From contig JBHGNT010000007.1 in the NCBI GenBank assembly GCA_043228905.1, positions 17,174,001 to 17,238,000 on the forward strand: a DNA stretch of 64,000 nucleotides, written 5' to 3'. Below the pieces are notes generated by a model. It did not search any database, was not told the DNA's origin, and was given only the letters and a program-made list of their open reading frames with translations. Source of the stretch: Azolla caroliniana. Lineage: Eukaryota; Polypodiophyta. The position numbers were made by a program, and so were the translations under genes. Shown here piece after piece: positions 31,106 through 42,800 of the stretch (position 1 is its first letter; every line of letters starts with the position of its first letter).

Positions 31106-33815
31106 TTGACCTCAATCACTGGCATTCTCGATCATATTGTATTTGCTATGGAGAGCACAATGCATCATGGTGTCTTCGCCATGTCGAAAGATGAATCGGA
31201 AGATACGTCATGGTCATCCAATGCATCGTTTGTATCTAAGGACGAATTGGAGATTCCTTTTGAGTCATCAGAAATCGATCGTGAGGATGAGGCGGTCGAT
31301 CCCTTCATGTATTGTTCCCCCAGGTATTTTGCATTTTCAAGAGGTACGTATAATTTGATGATTAAAGATTTATTGGGACAAGTTAAGGTAACATTGGAAG
31401 CATTACGTGATGTCGCGAGGGGAGCACCTCTTTCACTTCATGCATGGAGGCGCATGAAGAGTCGTCTCATACTCGGGAATGAGAGTGCAATTTACCTTAA
31501 AGCATCACCTAATCTTCAAGTATTAGCATCACATGGTGACACATCCCATCACATGTTTTCAAAGACTCTTAAAGAGTTAAAGCTAGTTTATGTGACTGAT
31601 ATACGTGATTATGGCATCCCACCGAAGTACGTGAAAGCACTCATTACAAGTTGTGGTTGCCAAATGGTATCGAAGGTCAACCCGATAAAAGGTTTGGGAT
31701 CAAGCATGGCCAAATATAACAAGACCCTACCCATAGAAGTGATCAAGGTAGAAACCCACCAGTTAGATTATGTGCTCACAAATTTGCAAACCAAGTACCA
31801 CACACGTTTAAGGAAAGGAGTCAAGAAGGGTATGCGTGTGACTAGGTATAGTTGCCATCGTGTGGGGACATCTCGACTTGCATCTAATTCCACTCGACGA
31901 CGCAGGTGCACACCCCGATGTGGGTGCACATTCCATGTGGACGTTAGAATGAAGACGGTGTTGACAATGAGACACTTACCATTTCAATATATGGACCTCA
32001 TAGTGTTCATGTACCATGTAGTAGGTCGGATGTGTACCATTTCCCAGTACACCCCAATGGCATAAGTTGTTGCAAAGATGACCTATTTGATGTTGGGTGT
32101 GCAAGGCATGTGGCACGAATGAGCATGCGTAAGGAAGCATATCATAAGTCCAAGGCTAGTCCATTAGAGCTTGTTAGTTATCGGTTCTTTATGATACCAA
32201 AGGAGGTCCATAACATGGCAAATAGGTTAAAATTTAGGAGTGCCATGACTAAGGTTGATTGGGCTTTGATGATGCAAGATGCCTATGCACTTCGAGATCT
32301 TGGGAAAGTGGCTCATGTTAAACCCTACCTACTTGGTGAACCAGGATCTCCCGCCAAACAACCATTTATCTTGATACTTCAAGATCAATGGATATTGGAA
32401 ATGTGTGAGCGGTTGACCCTAAACAACTCTTGGGCAATCGACTCGACATTTAAAACAAACCAATTCAGGCTACCATTATATGCAGCAATTGCCCCCAACG
32501 CCATGGGAATTGGGATCCCATTATGGTACATGCTTTGTAGTTCTAATAAGGGGTCAAACCATGAGCAAGTGGCATTAGAAACTTGTTTGAGAGTCATATT
32601 CACAAGGATGCCCACGGTGAGGCCAAATGCGATAGTGATCGATAAATGTTGGACATCATATAATGCCATAACTAATGTGGTTGCAACAGACCGTCAATCT
32701 TGGATTGTTGTAAATGGGCAACGGTCCCAAACACATTGTCGACTTTTGTTGTGTCAGTTTAACGCCAAAAAGTCATGGGTGGACAACTTGTTGCCAAAAG
32801 TAAGTGCAACTCAGAGAAGCCATCTTTATCAACGAATGTGCCAATTGATGCAATGCATTATTGAATCCACATTCAATGCGATGTGTGAGGAGTTAAAGGT
32901 AGAATATGCAGACAAGCCTGGTGTTTGGCAATATATACAAGGAGGATGGTGTGGTCAGACATGTGTGTGGAGGAAACTCTGGCCCAAGTTTGGTAGAATG
33001 TTCAACTATGGACACGTTGACACTACCAATATTGTGGAAAGACATTGGCAGTTTATCAAGTATACTACCTTGAGAGGAAGAATAAACCGATCAATTACCG
33101 ACCTTCTACATGTCTTAATCGGGGACAGTGAAACTGGCACTTGCATAGGAGTAACGGTGATAGAGTGGTACAAGCAACGACAAGAAATATGTGAGAGTGG
33201 TCGGTTTTCACCCCGTGCAAATTGTAGGGATCAAAGGTCCCGACTTAAAGAAGCGGAGAGAATATTGGAAAGGTATGTCGACGATACTTCCACAATGGAA
33301 ATTGTCGACGAGGCCCGATATTGGTTTAGAATCTTGAGCATGACGACTCCCACTCTATGGTATAATGTCTCACTCCAATGTTCATATTGTGATTGCCAAG
33401 ACATTGCGAGTAAATGTAAGCATTTACTCGGTATCCGAATGATTATTGAGAGGCATATGCCACATTTATGTGGCTCATTGCCTTTTATAGATCATGCGAC
33501 CCAAATGCGAATGGACCATAATACAGAAATAGAACTAGAGGCAGAGGTAGAACGGGTCAAGGAGACAAACCCCACAACATCCGAGATTGAATCATTCAAG
33601 TCCAAAATACAAACGGTCGTGAAAGCACTTCAATGTCTCGAGCAAGGGTTAGGAACCTTCGACCGTGCAACTATTGTTGAAGGTATACAAACATTGGAAG
33701 ATGTGGCTGAGAAGGTGTATCACGTTGGTGCACCAAAATCAACCAATGAAGAAGATGGTAGATCAATAAGTCGCAACCAACAAATCGGTGCTAAAAGAAG
33801 TGCAACAATAGACCT
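31106..33815 (+). pseudogene. MULE (MuDR-type) transposase, nearly complete, one frameshift
   Basis: The first frame (31106 to about 31960) has a FAR1-like Cys/His region, YSCHRVGTS...RCTPRCGCTFHV. The reading then shifts near 31945-31980 into the second frame, which runs to 33815. Catalytic residues of the MULE DDE domain are visible: Asp in WAIDSTFKTN (about 32440), Asp in IVIDKCWTSY (about 32640) and Glu in NIVERHWQFIKY (about 33030). A SWIM zinc finger follows, CDCQDIASKCKH (about 33390-33425). From about 33815 similarity to the other MULE copy stops and the frame runs on into the neighbouring SDR gene. One frameshift is the only clear break, and sequencing error or an intron could explain it. 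Cut-and-paste transposase, nuclear. Confidence 0.82.
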
Positions 33816-33870
33816 GTGTGTGTGTGAGAAGAAGAGTTTCCTGAACCTTTGGAAGTGGAATTGGATAGCT

Positions 33871-36800
33871 ATGGCCTCCTCCAGGTTCTCCCTTCTTCAC
33901 CTGCCACTGCCCTTCCTAACCCTACTTTTCTCTATGCTGTCCTACTCTTTTTTTCTGAGATCCTTAAACCTCGAATTTGCAGAGTTCCTTTGATGATTCT
34001 TCCATTTTGTTTTGCAGCGTCTGGAATAGAGACACTCTTGCTGTCGTTACTGGCGCCAATAAAGGGATAGGATTAGAGATTGTGAAGCAAATGTCATTGA
34101 AAGGATTAACCGTTGTTCTCACTGCTCGTGATCGACAAAAAGGTTTGGATGCACTTTCGAAGGTTCGATCAGAACTTGGATTATCATCAGAAAACCTGAT
34201 CTTCCATCCCCTCGACGTTTGTAGCTCTGACTCGGTATCAAATTTCTCAGCTTGGATCAATGAGAAGTATAGAGGACTAGATATACTGGTAGGTGTTGCC
34301 CAATTTTCCATTTTTGTTTTGTTTTCTTGTTGAAAAGAGAAGAAATGGATGAGAGTAAGAAATAATGTAAGGCAAATCTAATCACATGAAGATGGGAGAG
34401 TCTAGAGATCAAATTTATGAAAATGTAAAGTATGTTTTGAAGTTCTAGTCTAAAGTTATAGAGGTCCACGTATCTTGGTAAGTTCAAATTGATATGAATT
34501 GATGAAATGGGATTAGATGTTTATGCCATTGTATTTCTTTGTTTGAGAGAAGATCAAATAGATGGGGAAGTTGTGATTAGAGGAGTGGATATCTTGTTAA
34601 CTTGTTTTTTCCATTCCCTTTTCCTGTTTAAATAAACAATTGATGATATCTTTCCATATATTCTGGTCTCTGCCTGAACCCAGTGTATGATATGCATTGG
34701 AACTGATGTATGTAGAAACTGACGCACTTTCCCATGAGTCATGACTATTACTACCTGCGGACATGCTGCTTAAAGGCCCATGTTGAGGCAGAGAGGTGTG
34801 AGATTATGATGATATATTAATGTCCACTGGGAAGAAGATACCAAAATCCACGCTAACAGCAATCATTAAGAAGCACTCACTCCAGCTTTGAAGATGGGGG
34901 ATTGCAAAATGGTAGAACAAAAAGCTGACATGAAAAACTAAGCTTGCTTCCTAAATCCGCTACTGGATTTTCACAAGTGTTGCTGGTACCAAAAATCATT
35001 ATGAAGCACTCTCTCCAGCTGTATAGGTTGGGGATTGCAAAATTGTAGAAATGAAAAACTAAGTTTGTTCCCTAGTTCCACTATTTTGATCTTCCACGAG
35101 TTCGGTTATGTTGTGAAGTAAACAGCGATGAGTATTCCTAATGGCAGCAGTGATGTTCCCACCCTTGTTAGGAGCTGTTTGAAGTACATATTTGAAGGAA
35201 GGATATTTAAGGTTCAGAAGGGGCCCTACATGACACCTGTGGGAGCAAAAATTATTGCAAAGCACTCTGGTTCATTGTGTAGGTGAGGATTTTAGAATAG
35301 TAGACCAAAAAGAAGTAAAAGCAGAAATGAAAAACCAAGTTTGTTTCAGAGTTTTACTGTTTGTATGTTCCATGTATTTGGTTTTGTGGTTGAGAAAATG
35401 AGTAAAGAGCATGCCTAGCACTGTCAGCTATTGTTTCATCCTTGTTAGTAGTTCTTGAGAGCGAGTACAATGTTTTAAGAATCCAAAGTAATATGTCCTG
35501 TTTTCGGTATGTTGAGACAATATAGACTGAATATTCTCCATTGGATATATCATGTCACAAAGAGAGAGGGAGAGAGTTTGGTTTGCAACATTTAATGGTT
35601 TCATTATCTTCTTATCTACAGTTGGATATAACATATATTGGTAGGGCCAATAATGCCCATAATGAAAGGCTGTAGGTTATTGCTCCATCCTTGTTTTTAT
35701 GTATCTTGTATAGGTAAATATTTTTTTCAGCTACCTTTGTATTTTGCAATGATAACCTATAATTATTAAATTTATGTCTTCTGAAGTACACGACCACTTG
35801 GTGTAGGTGAATAATGCTGGAGTTTTGAATAACGGTTCTACCTATGAGAATGCAAAGCTGGTTATGGAGACAAACTACCATGGAGTGAAGCGAGTAACCA
35901 AAGCATTGTTGCCTTACATGAGAGCATCGTCAATGGGAAGCCGAATTATAAATGTTAGTTCTGAACTCGGTCAACTCCAGGTAAATCTATTTCGATGTCT
36001 TCAAGTTTACCATCGATCATACTTTATACTCATGATTTATAGATTTCATTTTGAGGTAAATGGAAGGCCTTCCATTTTGTTAAGTTAATGAATGAAAGGC
36101 CTTCAGTTTTACTTATTTTAAAGTCATGTTTGGCATCTTGTTTGTTCATGGAAATGGTTATTTTTATAGAAGGCCTTTCATTTTGTTAACTGATTGAATG
36201 AAAGGCCTCCGGTTTTAATTATTTTAAAGTCATGTTTGGCATCTTGTTTGTTTATGGAAATGGTTGTGTCACTGCATATAGCATTCCCTTCTCTGAAATG
36301 AATTAAGGGAAATTTTATTTTTTATGAAATTTTGTTTTTAAACAGAAATTTAGACATCACTTTACTCTTGAAAACAGTTTTGGAGCTATTAAAGATTATG
36401 GTAACATAGTTACATGAAGCGCCATTTTACATTCTTGTGATGTCTAGAAACAATGGGATCCGTCTCATCATATTTTTTTGGGTTAATTTCTTGTTCTCTT
36501 TTATGTTCATCTCTGTAATTTTGTCTTTCCAAATGGTTTCTTTGATGCCTTTGTCCTATGTAATTCTTTGGCAAGTGAGGTCATATGCTTTTTAACCTAA
36601 GGACCTGTCCTTAAACAGTGATTAAATTTCACACTTTTTTTTACTCACAGTTACTGAATTTCACATCCAGGAAGCTAAAATTGCTCCTCAACAAAGATTT
36701 TGGCACCTGTTGGCCGCAATGACTGGCATCCCTTTTCGTATTTCGTTCATTGATTTGATAGGGCAATAAGACAAAGGTCAAATACTAGAAACTCAGCCTT

Positions 36801-39800
36801 GACTATAGCCTATTTCAATATTAAATGCATGTACAGATAGAACATCTAAAGTATTGTCTATTGAGAAGACTAGCAAAGAGAGAAAGTCAGATATGATTCT
36901 TGCGGATTATTCTCTAACACAACTCTTCCTTCTCTCTAGAATTAAACTTCGAGTTTTCATCAAAAGATAGTTCTGTTTAAATCAAGCAAGTTTTTCTCAT
37001 GTTGCAAAGTTTCAACTCCTCAAAAATACTATCTTAGCCCTCTCAATTATCTGCTCATTTAACAACCTTTTAGGACCTTACTGAAAGTGACTTTATAATC
37101 CAATGCTACTAAGACAAACCACGGCTAATCCTGGGGCCTGCTCGCAATTGGTCCTCCGTCTATGGACCATTTGCTTTTCCTTGTTTGACATTGTTGAGGA
37201 GCAAGAAAAGTAGCAATGAAAATAAAAATAACAATATTATGAAATGATATTATAAAAGAAAGAGGAAACATTTATTTCTTTTGATGACGTTGATTGACGT
37301 CAGTTTAAAATGGTAGCACATTTAAGATGGGACGTTTGCTTTTTATATACAGTGGTTAAAGACGTTGCTGGACACATATTCCTTAAGCCCAATTGCTAAA
37401 ACTTGGGCATTGAAAATTCGTAATTTATATCATCCTTTCAGCAAGTGTTAGCTAAAGTAGCTAAAGGTTTAATTCTCCCCCCATCATATAAGGTGCTATT
37501 TGACTCCCTTAGGTATTGGGTGTGGTACAATTGGATTGTTGGGATGGGAATAAAGGGCCATCATGCCTTTTATTAGTGCACGAGTGTGAACGCACTCATA
37601 GCACATTTTTTACTTGTATATACATAGTATCTAAAAACCAAAAAAGTGGTACACTCTTTGTACCCAAGACAGCGTGCATCTCTCTCTCTCTCCTTTGTCT
37701 CTCACTTAGACTCTCTCCCTCTCTAGTTGACCTAAACCCTAATCCTCGTGCTGCCCTTCAAACTGGTATCAGAGCAGGGTTTAGGGTTTTCTGCAAAGCA
37801 AGTCATGTTTTATCTGTAGAGCAGGTCTTTTATTTTTCTGTAGAGAAGATCACGTTTTTCTGCAGAATAGGTCTTTTTTTTTCTATAGAGCAGGTCACAT
37901 TTTCTGTAGAGCAAGTCCCTTTTCTACAAAGCAAGTTTGGTCCTCCGTTTGGGCTAAGAAATCATGACTAGCAGCAGTGACAGTAGCCACCTTATGCACA
38001 TCAAGAAGCTTGAGGGTGCACATAACTTTGCGGTATGGAAAAAGCAGTGCTATAACATCCTGTTGCAGAAGAAGCATGCAAAGCCTATTAAAGTCAAAGG
38101 GGTAAAGCCTACAGATATAGACCAAGATGATTGGCAAGAGTTGAATGAGTTTGCACGCTCGACTATTGAGTTGTCAATTTTTGATGCCTTGTTGTTTAAT
38201 ATTGAAGGTTTGGACTTTGCCTATTCTATATGGACTAGACTAGAGGAACTATATGCCTAGAAGACGGCAGCTAGCAAAGTTTATTGGCTTAAGAAACTTA
38301 TGGATTTGCACATGACAGAGGGCACACCCATGTCCACTCACCAGTGAGTTCGATTCCATTTTCAGCCAGCTGGTTGCCTTGAAATTCATCATTGATTATG
38401 AGTTTAAGGCCACGTTTTTACTTTGGAGAGTTCTCTACTCATAGAAGAGATGAGTGGGCAAAACAATGCATCCAATAAGTCCTCTAGTGCGTTGCATACG
38501 AGGGGAGGGGTAGGTCACAACAGAGAGGCAAATCTGATAGTTATGGCCGTAGTAAATCACGTGGTAAAAATGTAGAATGCCATCACTGTGGCAAAAAGGC
38601 TCACTTTAAACGTGATTGTTTCAAATGGAAGAAAGAGAAAGGAAAGGGCAAGAAGATAGATGATTGCATAGAAGAAAAGAGAGACATTCAACTGAGGAAA
38701 GGCAATACTAAAATTGAAGAGGTGAATGTAGTCACTCATGACAGTGATAGTGGAAATGATGTACACTTTGTCTCTTCATGCCATAGAGAACATGCTTTAC
38801 TTGCAGATACAAATGGTGACATGCACACTTGGATACTCGATTCCGGTGCTTCTTTTCACGTCACCCCTCATTGTGAATGGTTTTCAGATTACACAGGGGG
38901 TCAACATGGTGTTGTCCATCTTGGGGACAACTATGCATGTTTCTACTTTTACACTTCAGCATGTACAGCATGTACCTCAGCTCAAGAAGAGCTTGATTAG
39001 CATAGGACAGCTAGATGACGATGGATTTCACACCACCTTTGGTGATGGGAAATGGAAGATTTGTAAGGGATCTAGAGTTATTGCCAAGGGTAGTAAAAGT
39101 GATACTTTGTATCCTCTCCATGTATCTAGTGTGAGTGACGATGTTGTTGCCACAACTGAGCAGCCAAGTGTTTCTTTGGGACACATGAGTGAAACTGGTA
39201 TGAAAGTACTTTCTCGTTTGGGTTACTTGCCATGTCTTCGTTATGCTGATTTTGAGTATTGTGATCATTGTATGTACAAACATGTACAAACATCACATAA
39301 AAAGTCTCTTTCGCTCAAATCTTCCCTGCTTGAGTTAGTACATTCAGATGTATGTCTGATGCCAGGGCTATCATTAGAGGGAAAGAAATACTTAGTCACT
39401 TTTGTCGATGATGCTACACGGAAGTTATGGGTTTACCTTATTCGTAGCAAGGATGAAGTGTTCGACAAGTTTTGAACATGCTTGGCATTAGTTAAGAATC
39501 AAATTGATAAGACACTTAAGTGTCTCCGCTTTGACAATGGTGGGGAATATGTGTCCAAGGCTTTTCAAGCATTTTGTGACAGCAAAGGGATAAAGAGGTA
39601 ACTCACTGCCCCTTATAATCCACCCCAAAATGGAGTTGCAGAGTGTATGAATCGGACTATTCAAGATAAGGTTCGTACTATGCTGTCTCATGCTGCGTTA
39701 CCCCATGGTTTTTGGGAAGAGGCTGTTATAACAGCTGTTCACTTGATTAATCAGTCACCTAACAGGTCTTTGGGAGGGGGAATACCCCAAGAAGCGTGGT

Positions 39801-42800
39801 CGGGCAAGCCACCTTCATATGCTCACTTGAGAGCGTTTGGCTGTGAGGCTTTTGTGCACATTCGTAAAGAAGAACGCAACAAACTTGAGCCAAATTCCTG
39901 CAAATGTATTTTCCTAGGATACGGTGACGAGGGTGAAATGGGGTATAGATTGTGGGATCCCGAGAGACGAAAAATAGTAGTCAGCAATGATTTTATCTTC
40001 CGGGAAAATCGCATGCATAAACAACCCGAAAAGACTGAGGAAGTACGTAGGGTTTTATTCCGAGAAGAAATACCTTTTAGACAGGGAAATGTGCCCGCTG
40101 TACAGCAGGAAACACCTGCTGTAAACTTACCTGCAAATACAGAAAATGAGGTTGGAAATGATCAACCAGCCTTTGCCAATAATGGAACGGCTAGAACAAC
40201 AAGCTGTTAATGCTGATTTGCAGGCTGAAATGCCTGGACAGCAAGTTGAAAATGATGATTTGCAGGCTCATTAGCTACCAAACAATGAGCATTGGGTTAG
40301 GAGATCGTCTAGAGTTACTAGACAGCCAGACAGATTTGTTCCTGATGCAAACAGTGTGGCTGATTATGTCATGGTGATTGATTGTGGCGAACCGTCTTGC
40401 TTCAAGGAAGCAATGGACAGATGACAATAAGAAATGGTATAAAGCCATGTTGTCAGAGATGGAATCTCTTGAGAAAAATGACACTTGGGATTTGGAATCT
40501 CTTGAGAAAAATGACACTTCCATGCAAATGGGTTTATAAAATGAAGGTCATTTCTGACTCCTCGCCAAATTACAAAGCAAGATTGGTTGCAAAAGGATAC
40601 AGCAGGAATATGGAGTTGATTTTGATGAGATCTTCTCTCCTGTAGTTATGATCACTACATTAAGAACCATTTTGGGCCTAGTTACAGTTGAAGATATGGA
40701 CCTCGTACAGATGGATGTGAAGACTGCCTTTTTACATGGCGATCTCCATGAAGACATATATATGCAGCAGCCTGAAGGTTTTGTGGCTAAAGGCAAAGAG
40801 AAGATGGTTTGTAAGCTCAAAAGGAGTTTGTAGGGGTTGAAACAAGCACCAAGCGAATGGTATCATAAATTTGATACATTTATGCAGTCTCAAGGTTTTC
40901 GTAGAAGTCAAGTGGACCACTGCTTGGTCACCAAGAAGGCAGGAGATGGCAGCCTGATTATCTTGGTTTTGTATGTTGATGATATGTTGATTTCTGGCAA
41001 GGATGTTCATGCCTTCATGGCAGCTTTGATATGAAGGATCTTGGTGATGCAAATCACATCCTTGGCATGTGAATACTCCGAAACCGGTCGAAAGGGGTAC
41101 TCTTTCTATCTCAGCAGGAGTATATCTCTATGGTTTTGCAGTGTTTCAATATGGCAGGGGGGAAAACAATTGGGGTTCCATTGCCTCCATATTTGAAACT
41201 CAGTGCAGAAGACAACCCTACATCTGATGATGAGAAGGCTGAAATGGCTAAGGTTCCATATGCTTCAGCTGTTGGCTGTTTGATATCTGCGATGGTTGGT
41301 ACACGCCGTCATATTGCTTTTGCAGTGGGAGTGGTTAGTAGGTACATGGCAAATCCAGGCAAAAAGCATTGGGAAGTGGTGAAAGGCATTATGAGATACG
41401 TCAAAGGCACAAAGGACTTGTGCATTTGCTTTGGAAAGCAAAAGACATCTGTCGTTGGTTTTACGGATTCGGACTATACTGGTCACGCAGACTGCAGAAA
41501 GTCTACTTCTGGGTATGTGTTTACTTTCACAGGAGGAGAGCGGTCTTTTGGGTCTCCAGGCTACATAATTGTGTTGCATTGTCTACTACAGAGGCATAGT
41601 ATGTTGCTGCCACTGAGGCATGCAAAGAGGGTTTATGGCTTTCGGTCTTTTGGGTCTCCAGGCTACATAATTGTGTTGCATTGTCTACTACAGAGGCATA
41701 GTATGTTGCTGCCACTGAGGCATGCAAAGAGGGTTTATGGCTTTCATATCTAGTGAGAGATCTTGGCATTACAGAGTTACCTATTCTTCATTGTGACAGC
41801 CAGAGTGCTATCATGCTAGCTCGGAATCCCATCTTTCATGTAAAGACGAAGCACATACTGGTGAAGTATCACTTCATCAGAGATGTACTTGACAGCAAGA
41901 ATATTGAGCTTGTCAAAGTACATACAAATGATAATCCTGCAGATCTTCTCACGAAGGGTCTTCCAGCTGAGCGATTTGCTCATTGCCGACAGATGATGGG
42001 AGTTGGATAGATGTATGTAGTTCAGCTTTGTACATACTTGGACTTAGCTGACATTTTTTTTTTCTCATGGCACATTGCGTTTAGGTGGGAGGTTGTTGGG
42101 AATAAAGGGCCATCATGCCTTTTATTAGTGCACAAGTGTGAACGCACTCATAGCACATTTTTGACTTGTATATACATAATATCTAAAAACCAAAAAAGTG
42201 GTACACTATTTGTACCCAAGACAACGTGCATCTCTCTCTCTCTCTCCCTTTGTCTCTCATTTTTTTTTTTTTTTTTACTTTCGATGAATGGGTAAATATC
42301 CCATTTTTTGTTGTAAACCATTTGTCTCTTGGGCCAATTTTGGCCTTATCTTTCTTTCTTTCTTTCTCACTCAGACTCTCTCCCTCTCTGGTTGACTAAA
42401 CCCTAATCCTCGTGCTGCCCTTCATGGATTCTGAGAAAGGGGTTATTGTTTGGTCTCCACATAGCATTACGCCAAGTGCATAAAGCTGTTCGTATTTCTC
42501 ACAATAAAACCGCAGCCACCTTGTCATCATAAAAGTTACCTTTATGCGGGTAACAATCGCCAACGGCTCGGTTTGAACTGAACCGAACCGTGAAACTGTG
42601 GCTGAACAGTTTAAACGGTTCGGTTAGGTTTAGATTTAGGTTTTTGTAAACGGTTTGAGCTTTTATTAGTTTAACAGTTTCCGGTTTCAACGGCATTTTA
42701 AGCTTAGATTTGATATTTTAAGAAAATCTTTAAATTTTGAACAATTAAGATTTGAAATATCGAGAAATTTAATATTTTAAAATTAAAATGTGAATTTTTT

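Larger units (their letters stand above)
37537..42424 (+). mobile_element. Ty1/Copia retrotransposon 3, degenerate, inside SDR intron 3
   Basis: LTRs at 37537-37760 and 42094-42424 start TGTTGGG and end GCCCTTCA. The exact target duplication TGGAT lies at 37532-37536 and 42425-42429. The primer site TGGTATCAGAGC is at 37764-37775 and purines AGGTGGGAGG precede the 3' LTR. The 3' LTR is about 100 bp longer because of a later 105-bp insertion. It has the same orientation as the host gene. Confidence 0.92.

Noticed and set aside
33849-34070. Plus-strand 73-codon frame as an alternative SDR first exon
   Set aside because: It does not join exon 2 in phase; the ATG at 33871 with donor at 33885 does.
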